From positions 1-21,421 of the forward strand of contig JAPEVF010000772.1 in NCBI GenBank assembly GCA_029747585.1: 21,421 bases of DNA, read 5' to 3'. The stretch is from Pleurotus djamor (Eukaryota; Basidiomycota; Agaricomycetes; Agaricales; Pleurotaceae). Of the stretch, positions 1-10,069 are shown in pieces. The notes below the pieces were generated by a model. That model saw only the letters and a list, made by a program, of their open reading frames with translations. It did no database searches and was not told where the DNA came from. The stretch's first letter is position 1. Each line of letters starts with the position of its first letter. The translations under genes were made by a program, and so were the position numbers.

Positions 1-1505
1 TTTAGTAGCAGGCACCCCTTCCCCCATTCCATTGGAAGGTGGGAAATTCAAAGAAAAAAATATAGTCGGCGTGGTCCCTAAACGAGTAATGCCCGTATCG
101 CAGTGTCGCACATTGTCCTTCAACACGATCGACTCTGTCCTCCTTCGCTCCCTCAGCTATCCTTATCTGGTCTGGCTGGCGCGTCATCCCCCTTCGGAAT
201 CCCCGCTGCCTTACCAGTACAATCCAAAACCGCCTCATCATGTGCTCCCTCTTTCTCTAGTCCAAGTACCACACACGCACATTCCACTCAGCGGCTGTCA
301 TCCTTCAAGTCGCTATCACCGACTCACTCCTCTTCTCAGCGCCGATGCACTATGCAGCGCCTTCCTCAGACCTATCAGACAACACCGCAGCTCTCTTCTG
401 TCTCTTGACTGGCTAGAGTATTATTAGCCTGAGTATGCTACGCGCGCACGACTACCGAGCGCCATTACATCCACTTCGATACCTGCTGTGACTCTATACC
501 TCTATTACTGTGTATTCTCTATATCAAGTATCAAATGAATATTGAATCGCATGTCCACCTCTTCTATGTTCGTTCGTTCGCTCGTAAGATAAGTGTCAAC
601 ACAACACCTATACAAAGCCTCCCTCCCCTTCCACCGCACTCACCACACACCACACCACACACACAATCCCAATCCCATCACACATCACCCCATCAACGAA
701 TAATCCTCCCAATCCCATCCTACTCACCCACCCATCCATCTTCTACCTTCCCAATGCAATGCAATCCCACCCACCAAAGTATATTCGACCTTCCCAAGCT
801 CCTTCAAGACAACCCGTTGATGATGGAAGAGATCATGTTTCATCTGAGCTCTCGGCTCACCTTCTCACATTGTCCTTTTTGAATCTTTTTGAATCCTTTT
901 TGGGGGTGTAATTGGGTTGATTCAATTGACGATATGATGGTGTGGTGTGGNTGTGGTGGGAGGACGCGAAAAACGCCTCTTGAGTCTTTGGTGGTGTTTT
1001 TCACATTTTGCGCGCGTGGGTTGGTGGGATGGTAATAATGTATTGCGTGGTGTCGTGAGCACTGGGTCTGCGTGTGCGAGTGCAACGTCTGTGTGCGTGC
1101 GTCCCAACTCCCAAGGCAGAGGACAGCGTGGTGGTAGTAATGGTAAAGGTCGTCGTACAGTGGGTGCGTCCCATACCTCCCGTATCCTTGTACTCTAGTC
1201 TCGGAGCGGGCTTTACGGCGCATCAGTGTCATAGCGTCGGTGGTCAACCGGTCACCGGTCAGCTGTCAGTTCGGACTCGTATGTCTCGTGGAAGTCGAAT
1301 ATCGATTATCGAACATTGAGTATTGTGTGATTGAACCTTGGTGGTGGTGGCCTCGGTGAAGGGTGCAGGTCGTATCATCGGTGAAGAATTTGAAGACGGA
1401 GGTGGTGGTGGTTGATCGAGGTCGAGGTTCACAAAAAGAACTCGGCGCGACGGGCGCTCCCTCACCCACTTTAGTTTATACCTTGATTCCCGATCAACAA
1501 CTTGG

Positions 1506-1533
1506 TTGAACGTTGAACGTTTGAACGTTGAAA
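1506..1533. repeat. Short tandem repeat, unit TTGAACG, about 4 copies
   Basis: Four copies of the heptamer TTGAACG, the last one partial, with one extra T between copies two and three. Non-coding surroundings. It belongs to the family of short-unit duplications scattered over the window. Confidence 0.85.
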
Positions 1534-2198
1534 CTCGAACGCACACATCACGCTCAGTGCAGGGTCCATTCGGTGTATTCAACGCGCTCTCTCAGACTCT
1601 CAGTCTGTTCACTCGGAGTCGGTAGCTAGCAAGTGATTCGAATAACTCAAATCTCGACGAAAATAGCCTGAGAGACAGGTCAGAGATGGAGTCGACGGTC
1701 CCGATGCCTGGAGCCTGAGGCCTGAGTACTTGAGTACTTATTTTCGCGACCTGGGTTCCCAGTCCCGAAGACTCCCAAGTGGATGTGGATCGACTCCCTG
1801 GAGCATTGCAATGTTGCATGCATCAATGCATTGATTTATGGGAATGGGACTGGTGGGACCCACAGTGTGTACATCCTGAACATCCTGACGGGCGTTGTTA
1901 CTTTGGGCGTTGGGCGTCGTGAGCGTCGAACGCTGATGCTTGATGCATCGATTCTTTCCAACTTTCCAGCTTCTCCAAGGAACGCTTTCCAAACTTCGAA
2001 AGTTCGAAAGTTCGAGCGTTTGGTTTTTCGGAAGTTCTCAGCGCTCTGGGAGAGCTCCATACTCTACACACTCTACACACACACTATGCGGCATACCCTC
2101 GATTCAGGCAAATACGCTTACAAGTTCCATCGTTCTGATGGCCCTCCTCCGTATGTGGTTCACTGGTACGTGATTCCCTCTATTCTTTCCTCCCATTA

Positions 2199-2218
2199 CT
2201 CCTTGCTCCTTGCTCCTT
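2199..2218. repeat. Short tandem repeat, unit CTCCTTG, about 2.9 copies
   Basis: Perfect heptamer array, read directly from the sequence. The last unit lacks its final G. Confidence 0.85.
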
Positions 2219-2298
2219 AGAAGAGTCGGGCGTATGTGTAATCTATCACAAAGTGCGCGTACGATCGGTCCAAGGTCGTCGGTTTTGTGGGGTTTGCG

Positions 2299-2316
2299 TT
2301 TAAGTTTAAGTTTAAG
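2299..2316. repeat. Short tandem repeat (TTTAAG)3
   Basis: Three perfect copies of TTTAAG, followed by TTTTAG. About 45 bp downstream the word GAGGCGTTGAA occurs twice (about 2353-2384), a second local duplication. Confidence 0.85.
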
Positions 2317-2581
2317 TTTTAGTAAGTCACCTGCGGAGGACTTCGTCAACGTTGAGGCGTTGAAACTTGAGCTTGAGGCGTTGAAGTTACCCACTGAGTG
2401 ACTGACATGCGCTTTACAGGTGACGTTGAACATTGAACATCGATGACTCACTGTCTATAGAGTACACACTCTTTTCCATCTAATTGAATGATCAATGATG
2501 GCTAGTATTACTCCGTGAGGTGGTGAGTCGTTCAGCTCCGTTTACATCCGTCCCGTCCGTTCATCCGGTCACGGAGATACA

Positions 2582-2596
2582 TACTCTACTCTACTC
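2582..2596. repeat. Short tandem repeat (TACTC)3
   Basis: Three perfect pentamers, followed directly by TATA and two copies of CTTA. Non-coding. Confidence 0.8.
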
Positions 2597-3016
2597 TATA
2601 CTTACTTACCCATCATATCCCTACGCTCTAGATCTCCCTTTGAATGTAACCTCGGACTTCGGTGACCGGCCACAGTGTGAGCCAGGGGGATCCCAGGAGG
2701 ACCGCTGACCGCAGATTGTAGACCGCAGTACTTACTTCCTTGGGATGAACCTACGAGATAGGTATCATCCCAACAGTTGAAGAAACATCCTCGACTCCTG
2801 GCTCTTGAGCTCGGAAATGGGAATGGGAATTTGATGCGATAACTCTGAATATTGTTGAATATCGAATCCAGCGTCTGTCGGAATCTAATCGCACCTATAC
2901 GATGTCATCCCGCTCATGCAAGCGACGGGACAAAAGAGAACAAAGTGTTTACTTCACCATCCCCATCCCTATCCTCATCCCCAACTCAACCTCCATTGAA
3001 GAGTCTAAAAGCGTCT

Positions 3017-3038
3017 ACGACCTAACGACCTAACGACC
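3017..3038. repeat. Short tandem repeat, unit ACGACCTA, about 2.75 copies
   Basis: Octamer array. On the minus strand the unit reads TTAGGTCG, which contains TTAGG, the core of many fungal telomere repeats, but this is not the canonical TTAGGG. Compare the GTTAGGT array at 14278-14305. Confidence 0.8.
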
Positions 3039-3344
3039 AATAATATTTACAAGGAGCGTCTATCGAGTCTATATACACGTTCGACGCCCGTTATGTCGTT
3101 ACGACCCTCACTCACGCATGCCACCCTGAAACATTCGACAACGACGTTTCCCCCCCCTCCCCCTTCCTCCCATTCAGTACGACTCACGACTCAGGAATCA
3201 CGATTCTGAACGAATCACGAAGAAATTTCTGCGGCGCCGGCGAATGTTCGCCTTCTCCCTACTTCCTCTCTTTTTTTTTCCCTTCGGTCTTCTCGGATTG
3301 GGGTTAATTAAACAACGGCGCAGCGGGGAAACATTGAATGACTC

Positions 3345-3362
3345 GGACACGGACACGGACAC
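3345..3362. repeat. Short tandem repeat (GGACAC)3
   Basis: Three perfect hexamers. The array creates an Asp-Thr run in one open frame, which is a repeat artefact and not evidence of a gene. Confidence 0.85.
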
Positions 3363-4087
3363 ACGGACTTTGGGGGACGGACATGGCTACGGATATCGAT
3401 ATGGATTACGGTTTACCCAGACCTCCCTCCTCGGAGGACTACCCCCTTCTCCTCCGTTGCACCTGCGGGTTCGACTACGATAGGTGGCACTACAGCTGCA
3501 ACTGCAACTGACAAGACGAGGGTTTAGTCGATCGGTATGGTACAGCCATGAAGATTGAAGGTCCATGGAGCTCTCCTTCTCCCTCCCTCTGGTTATATGT
3601 GTTATTCATTAAGTGACTCGGGAAATCTGGTCCTAATCCCTGGTACGTTCCTCTGTCCTCTATATCTATAGAGTAATACCGTTGTATGGGTAAGGCTAAT
3701 TGAATAATGAATTGACAGAAACGCACCGCCTTTCGCAGTTTTATCTCTTTGGGTTTTTATTAGAGTGAGTGAGGTCAAACGGTTAGTCGGTGAAGTGGTC
3801 GTTATCGTTTCTCTGACGTGGAGACGAAGACAAGGAGACGAGGAGAAGAAGAGGATATTCCGGGATCCTAAAACAAACGGAAGAATGGAAGAATGGAAGC
3901 GCATACGAACTTGAACACGCTCCGGTGATGCTCTTCCAAGGCTGAGCAAGGCAAACCATTACGCATCACGTTCCGTACTCGTGGGATGGGATGGGACGGG
4001 TGGGAGACAATTCGTGCCCAGGAACACCAGCGGCCAGAGCAAGATACGCGGTTTGTCGTTGGTCGTTGCATGTGGCTCGTCGTCCAT

Positions 4088-4125
4088 ATGGACATGGACA
4101 TGGATGACGGGAACGGGAACGGGAA
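4088..4125. repeat. Two adjacent hexamer arrays, (ATGGAC)n and (CGGGAA)3
   Basis: Positions 4088-4105 carry ATGGAC twice plus a third copy with one change. Positions 4108-4125 carry three perfect CGGGAA units. Two unrelated units arose within 40 bp, a good example of local duplication in this region. Confidence 0.85.
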
Positions 4126-5274
4126 TGGGAAACGACCAATGAACTTTCTCTCTTGCGCTTCTTCGCTTTACAATTACCCTCGGAAACGCGAAAGGTTACG
4201 CTTAACCAGTCCCTTGAAGCTTGACATGGACACCCCACTCCTCCTTCTCCGCTGATAAGATGCGTTTACAGTTGACGTGACCTGAAAGGTCGTGGTGGTA
4301 TGGCATGGTATCTATTCACCACCGACTCGGACCTGATCACTGGGTATTATTGACCCAGTGAGCTTCTTTCGCCTTCTTTCACTTCCTCTACTTACCCCCC
4401 CTTCGTCCCCGAATCATATCCTGAAACGCTAAACACCAGCAGTCAACCAGAAGTACGGAAGACAAGGACAGGTCATGTATAGGTTAACGGTGTAACCAAG
4501 GAAGAGCCGCTTAAGTTCCAACCAATCATCGAAGAACGGATCTGACCTCTCTCCCTCTCCAGATTTCTCAAAGTGACCTATGTATACCGTATACACACAC
4601 GGACGTTGGACACACACGCATGGGACGGATATAAACATGAAACACTGAAACGCCCAAGGTTTACTCCTTACTCCTTACTTTACTTTACCTCCTTCAATGC
4701 TTTCTCTGAAATTTGATGCCTTAAAGGAATTAACGCTGAAGAGGAATTCGACGAGGCTTCTTGATTCTTGATCTTGGGTCCTTCACACGCCAGTTCATGC
4801 GTTTGGCGTGTCATTTGTCTTGAATCAGGATCTCTCTTCCTCTAATATCTATGATAACTATCGCACTATGGCGCAGAGGGAATGAGAAAGACACTGCTTG
4901 GTGTCATGGGTGTGGGAGAGTTCGGAGCGTTTACTGTTTCTTTGGGTGGGTGAACTCCGTAATCTGTTGGACTGATCTCTCGTTAGGTGCACTGCCTCTC
5001 CTCTTCTGAATAATTCCTACTGTCCTCGATGAGATACAGTGCCAGTCAAGAGACGCGGAAGTTTTGGATATGCAGTGGGAGTCATCGACATTTCGGATAA
5101 GTAACGTTGACGTGACTCCCAGGTCCCTACTCGGGGTGGCGCGCTACTGCTACAGTGCTACTTTGGTACTGCCTGCTGCTAAACGGGATAAGTCATACTA
5201 CGCCTCAGAGTGGTAAGTCAGTATTGCTCCCGATGCATGGATATCGCCTCAACTTACTTGATGTAGACTCTTTG

Positions 5275-5292
5275 TCTCCGTCTCCGTCTCCG
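5275..5292. repeat. Short tandem repeat (TCTCCG)3
   Basis: Three perfect hexamers, read directly. Non-coding. Confidence 0.85.
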
Positions 5293-8172
5293 AGGGAGAG
5301 TGATCATGCGAGTGTATAGATAACAGGCTGTACATCAGCATCGTACATCGCGCATCGCACACACTCGCAGGCCACCGGCACCGTCCATCCACCCATCCAT
5401 CCTTCCATCCCTCCTTCCTTCTTGGGAATGATATATCCATCCTACCACTCACGAATCGCTCGGACTCACAATGCCGCTCTCTCATTCTATCCTTCTTTGA
5501 CCACCGCTGGGTTCTTACCGACCGCTCCATCACCCCGTCCCACCCCGTTGCTCACTCAGGAACGTTGGTTGACCGTTTGACCGTTGTTACGAAGGCAAGA
5601 CTACGACTTCCTGATTTCATCTCTATCTATCTACCACAATATGCTCTAGAGTATATTCGCGGACTCCTACGACCGGCCGACTGTCCAGGGAGCTTCGAGG
5701 ACACCGCCACGAGTAGCCGTGACCACTCGCATGGGTTGCAAACCCATCTTCTCCCCATCTCCCATCAGAGAAGCTGATAGTTGATGCTCGGGTTGTATAT
5801 CGTTATCGTGACGCCCATATGCTTTGTATGCATGGCCGTGCCTCGTAGCTTCTCGAGTTTGAGGGCTGCTCCAATGATGGTTTGACTGGATGTAATGGGT
5901 ATACACCGAAAACATTTGTTCATCCCTCATAACTTCATTAATTAAGCAAGTTCCCGCCGGGACTTTTGTGGTGTCGTTGATTGATGTACGTATTGTATTG
6001 ATGTGGGTTTTTTGATAGCTGCGTAGAGCTTAAGGGTAAGGGCGAAACTCAAACCTGAACGGATGGACGGACACAACTCGGACTTTGGGAGGGAGGAGGG
6101 GATGCCGCCGTGATCATGATCGCGCGGTTCTTCCCCACTGGTTACCAGTTACAGTTACGGTTACTTGACAGGGTCGACGGTCTACCATCATCATCGATTT
6201 CATCATGCATCCCACCATCGGCATCAACGCCTTTCACTGCTTTGATCTTCCCGTACCCGTGTGCTTTGAGTGATCATGAACTCCAATTCAAGTTCGAAGC
6301 TTGAAGGGGTGTCAAGTAATTGCAACGTCGGCATTCAAAGCGCTAGCCTATTAGCTTTGATCATTAGCAACTTCACGCCTGGGGCTTCGAGCGACGCGCG
6401 TCACCCCAAGGTTGGGATCTTAGGATCAAGGGGTGGTTGATTTGTATGAGCTTGACGAGTTGACCTGTCGCTGGCTAGTTGTCAATTGTATTTGCCTGAA
6501 TGCGACTCAATTCAACCTTGTCTTCCATTCGGGAACGTCTCCGCCTCCACTGCAGAATGGCTTCTCCTGTTGTACATACACAATGTACACAGATACTCCC
6601 CGTGTGATATGTATACTAATTCAATACTTTTCGAAGCCCGTTATCAAGGCTATCCTCACACTGTGCGGCGTGCCCTTGTATACACTTATACAGACATACT
6701 AGTAACCTTAACTGATACTGCTACTGCGGGGATGCAAGTAACGATAGCAAGGCTCTCCCGGGCGAGGCGGTGCGATGTGGAGGGGACCTCGATAATTAAA
6801 CGGCAGTACCCACACTGCCGAGCGCTGAGAAGCTTGTTCGACATAGGTCATGCTCATGCCCAGTGGCCAAGCTCCAAGGCTGGGAGAGAGAGTCAACGTA
6901 CAACTTCCTCAGGCTGCGAACCTTCCACCCGGGCGCCCCATCACGCGTACAGCCCTCGGTCTTTTGAAAAGTTCCATCCAATCCAAATCGAAAATAGACA
7001 GATCAAAACACAAAGACACAAACGCATTCCGTCATGTCGTTCGATAAAGAAGGTTCCATCGATAGGTACGGTTTGTCGGAAAGAGAAAGAGAGAGAGATA
7101 GCCTTACTGAGACAGACGTCCGTTCGTGTGAGAGTCTGAGAGGACCTCCTTGTGGCTTGTGTCGGGTGGGCAAAGCGCTAAAAAGGAGGTGTTTAAGGGG
7201 GTGGGAGTTCGAAGCAACTTGAAACCTAGGACAAGAAACCGAGTATGGGAATCCTTCCCCCATTCGAGCCAATTCGAGCTTCATCGCCTTGAACTTTTTT
7301 GACACAGGCCTTGGAGTCCATCTGTGTCGCTGTGTGCCGTATATTGAGCGCTATGGGATGATTGGATATCGTTTAGCCTTCGTCCAACGTCAATTCAATG
7401 CATCGGACTTGGACTTGCCAAAGTTGACGCTGGCTCTGCCATGAGTTTCGTCATGCTCTGACCTTTCCGAGTCATAACCTTCTTCCTTCCATTGCTGGTG
7501 TTTATGTTTGTAGGGGTTCCATGGGGTCCTCCCTCCCTTGTCTCGTCGGAGCACAGCTAAATGACCGTCCTCTTTGTCGCAAGAATTTTTAGAACGTATG
7601 GCACTAGACTCGGAAACAAGTTAACATCATACGTTTCTCTCCATATCCGCGGCAGTATTGAGCTTCTTTGAGGGCGCGGAACAGCAGGTGTGACCACAAC
7701 CATACGGGTTGTGGCTTGTACTGAGGTGGTGGTGCACAACTGTTAAGTCGGTGGAAGGATTTGACCTACTCAGGAGTGCAAGGAGATGTATTGTCCTTTC
7801 GACGGATTGACTTATGCTCGACGGGCTACACTCCCCTTCATCCCTGGTTATAGACATATCACAGCTCCCGCCTGACCTCCGCACAATAAGTCTATGTGGA
7901 AAGAACTTAATCCCCTAATCCCTTTATCGCTATCGACAATCACCGACGAACAAGTAGCTCAACATCATTCAGGCTTCCGAGTCGCCGTGACCAAGCACCA
8001 AAGCAAGTAAGGTCCAAGCGTATGAGTCTATCCGTATCTCCACCGTGTCCCATGCTGGTATTTGTAAATTAGGCTTTTCCGCAGAGACCACCACCTTCCT
8101 TCCCTACCCTTACCAACAGGAGGTGACAGGAGGTCCGATGTCCATGTACCGTTGTGTAAGGATACAGAGAAG

Positions 8173-8256
8173 TCGGACTCGGAGGATTTGAACCCACAGA
8201 ACTGCGGGTGTTCGAATTCCAGACATCTGAGGTAGGCTAAGCTAAGCTAAGCTAGC
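8173..8256 (-). other. tRNA-like near-palindrome; possible tRNA relic
   Basis: On the minus strand this stretch has a B-box-like word GGTTCAAATCC (plus 8184-8194) and, upstream of it, TAGCTTAGCTTAG (plus 8242-8254), which resembles an A box. GAAC and GTTC around a 7-nt loop could form a long variable arm as in Leu or Ser tRNAs. Against a working tRNA: I cannot find a 5' strand to pair with the expected acceptor 3' strand, the T stem has mismatches, and no clean 5-7-5 anticodon arm folds. The A-box-like word also lies inside a (GCTAA)3 simple repeat (8236-8254). The core 8192-8209 is an 8-bp inverted repeat with a 2-nt spacer, so the motif may be only a palindrome. Confidence 0.25.
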
Positions 8257-8260
8257 AGAT

Positions 8261-10069
8261 TCTTCCCCCGGTCCCGCCTGATGATTATGCACGCATCGGA
8301 TGTTTGGAGAGGAGGAGGTGTTCGAGGTAAAAGCTTCTCCTTCTCTTGCTCCTTCTCCTTCTTGGCGTGTAGTGACAGGTCGCAATATGGGGGAGAGAGG
8401 GGAGTAACTGAGGAGATTAAGGAAAGGGTGCGAAGAAGGGTAAGAAGGGGACGGAGAAGGGTAAGAAGCTAAGAAAGAAGAAGTCGTGAGTCGAAGCACA
8501 TGTGCTTCAACCTGGAGGAAGGCTAATTCGCTCCATCATTCTTCTCATCTAATATGTACCTCTAGCCCTCGAGACCCACGGAACAGCTTATGCCGTATGG
8601 GCCGTACTTGAGTACTTGTGGGCGTTGAACCCAATTGACGTGGCCTAATTCCGGAAAAGCTTGAATGCGACGGCGACCTCGGGAGTAGCCCCCCTGTGTG
8701 GACGATGACTTCCACGGTCAGAGTCAAGTGCCTATGCATACTGCGATCATGTTTCACCAGTTACTCGGAGTGAAAGAGTTGACTAGTAGAGTAGTACGTC
8801 GAAAGCATGATAAAGAAACAGATAGAACAGGCTAGCTCAGTGGGCGTAACACCACAAAGAGAAACTTGGCTTCTAAGCAAACAAACAAACAGGCAAACAA
8901 ACATGCATCTTGCGCAGTGAGCGATGGTAGATACGAGGACTTCGTGGGTTGAAAACGCGTTGATTTAGTGATCCGTTGAGTCTACACACGTTATGTAAGG
9001 AGGTGACCCCCTGAGAAACTCCCATCTCCTCATTAATCGCCCCCTGAGGTATTAAGAGGCCTTGAGGGCCGGGACTCGCAAGTCCGGGGTTATCGCTGGA
9101 AGCACCAACGGGTAGCACCTGTGAACGTATCATCGCTTCTGAGAATGACGTGGTTACTCGCCCACATGTCCGTCTTCACATGCACATTCGCAGCGATGGA
9201 CGAAGGAAGTAAGAACAGACCGCGAAAAGGACGTGCACTCCCTCCGATGAGACCGAGTGCGATTACGATTATAACGTGAGGGGAAGTGGCTGGTATTATT
9301 AGCACACAGACCTTTCGTAAGATTCCTTGTTCTACGTCCTTCAATATCAAATCTGAGCGTTGACGTATATACACACGGAGGATGCTTCTCCAATATGATC
9401 ACATAGAGAATAGGTAGGGCGAGAAGGGCTCCGTACGCTTTACCTCCGTTCCCGTTAAGTTGCCCGTTCCTAGAACCAGATCCAATTTTCAAGTTCCAAG
9501 TTAGGCACGCTTAAATGTATGTATACGTACATACGAAATCTGGTTTGATGCATCAGCATCTGGATGTTGGAACCTGGGCGATGGAAGGTCGCGCAAAGTT
9601 CCTCCGCGGTGCGATGTATTCGCGGAAGTTATGGATGCGTCTACGCTAGCGTGGTGAGCGATAGGGAAAATGAAAGGACAGCGGGCTCTATTTATACTTT
9701 GCGCTCAATAGTATACCACCACTAGTGGGACTTGGGGCAAAGGAGGTCGCCGCGTTCGATGGCTGGGAGTTAAGATGCCCAGGGTGAATAGGAGACGCCC
9801 TGACAGAAAGTGAAAACCTTAACTCTGGATGGTTAAAACTACATTTGTGCGACGTACTATACATACAACAAGGAAAGCAAGCGCGACATCCAGGAGAGCA
9901 CGAATAAGAGCAAGCAGAAAACGAACCAAGAATCTCAGGAAGCGATAACAACAAAATAAAANCACCGAAGAAACAAACAAGCGAAAAAGAAGACTCGAGT
10001 AATCGTACACCTCATAACACGACGCAGTAAGCCGTAGCGGTGACCGGTGATCATTTGTGGTGTCACTGC
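8261..10069. other. Non-coding stretch downstream of the ING gene
   Basis: No gene is recognised. It contains purine-rich AAGAAG/GGTAAG tracts (about 8410-8480), an (AAAC)n-like run (about 8878-8904) and a near-palindrome of ATGTATG/CATAC words (about 9515-9535). A short hairpin with stem GGACT and loop CGCA sits around 9073-9086. Three overlapping minus-strand open frames (8873-9492; 86, 94 and 112 codons) have no recognisable domain. Positions just below 10070 are expected to hold the 3' untranslated region and poly(A) site of the ING gene; there is an N at 9962. Confidence 0.5.

Larger units (their letters stand above)
1..3000. other. Non-coding, gene-poor stretch with short tandem duplications
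   Basis: I see no gene here that I can support. Open frames are short (up to about 145 codons), overlap on both strands, and give low-complexity translations rich in Ser, Pro, His and Thr with no recognisable domain. What is visible is simple-sequence structure: a C/A-rich tract around 630-690, a GTG-rich tract around 940-960 interrupted by an N at 951, GGT runs near 1395, and tandem duplications of 5-8 bp units at 1506-1533, 2199-2218, 2299-2316 and 2582-2596. A real gene with many small exons and no recognisable domain cannot be excluded by eye. Confidence 0.6.
3001..8160. other. Non-coding, gene-poor stretch
   Basis: I see no recognisable gene. The longest open frame (plus, 6486-7139, 217 codons) has no domain I know, has a composition dominated by Arg, Ser and His, and ends in a GA-rich simple repeat (7079-7104), so I treat it as chance. 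Visible structure: a C-rich run around 3149-3165, tandem hexamers at 3345-3362, 4088-4125 and 5275-5292, a (ACGACCTA) array at 3017-3038, a CCATCC-like tract at 5387-5425, and a 13-bp near-perfect palindrome ACTGGTTACCAGT at about 6136-6148. Confidence 0.55.

Noticed and set aside
3383..3511. 42-codon plus-strand frame ending in a Cys-rich tail (CTCGFDYDRWHYSCNCN)
   Set aside because: No signal peptide, the upstream part derives from a hexamer repeat, and there is no splice or promoter evidence. Too short to call a small secreted protein.
6486..7139. 217-codon open frame on the plus strand, the longest in the left 10 kb
   Set aside because: No recognisable domain, composition dominated by Arg, Ser and His, competing frames on both strands, and an end made of a GA-rich simple repeat. 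Treated as chance.
8159..8173. Word GATACAGAGAAG, identical to the ACAGAGA-box core of U6 snRNA
   Set aside because: Only the 12-mer matches. The downstream U6 sequence (pairing region for U4, 3' stem) is absent, so it is a chance match or an unprovable fragment.
8908..8960. CTTGCGCAGTG followed later by TTGAAAAC, reminiscent of the 5' part of U4 snRNA
   Set aside because: The kink-turn 5' stem-loop of U4 cannot be formed and the spacing is about 15 nt too short. The flanks are an AAAC repeat. No snRNA can be supported.
8873..9492. Three overlapping minus-strand open frames, one with hydrophobic stretches
   Set aside because: The frames differ, no clear splice sites join them and no domain is seen. 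Consistent with chance open frames at this base composition.
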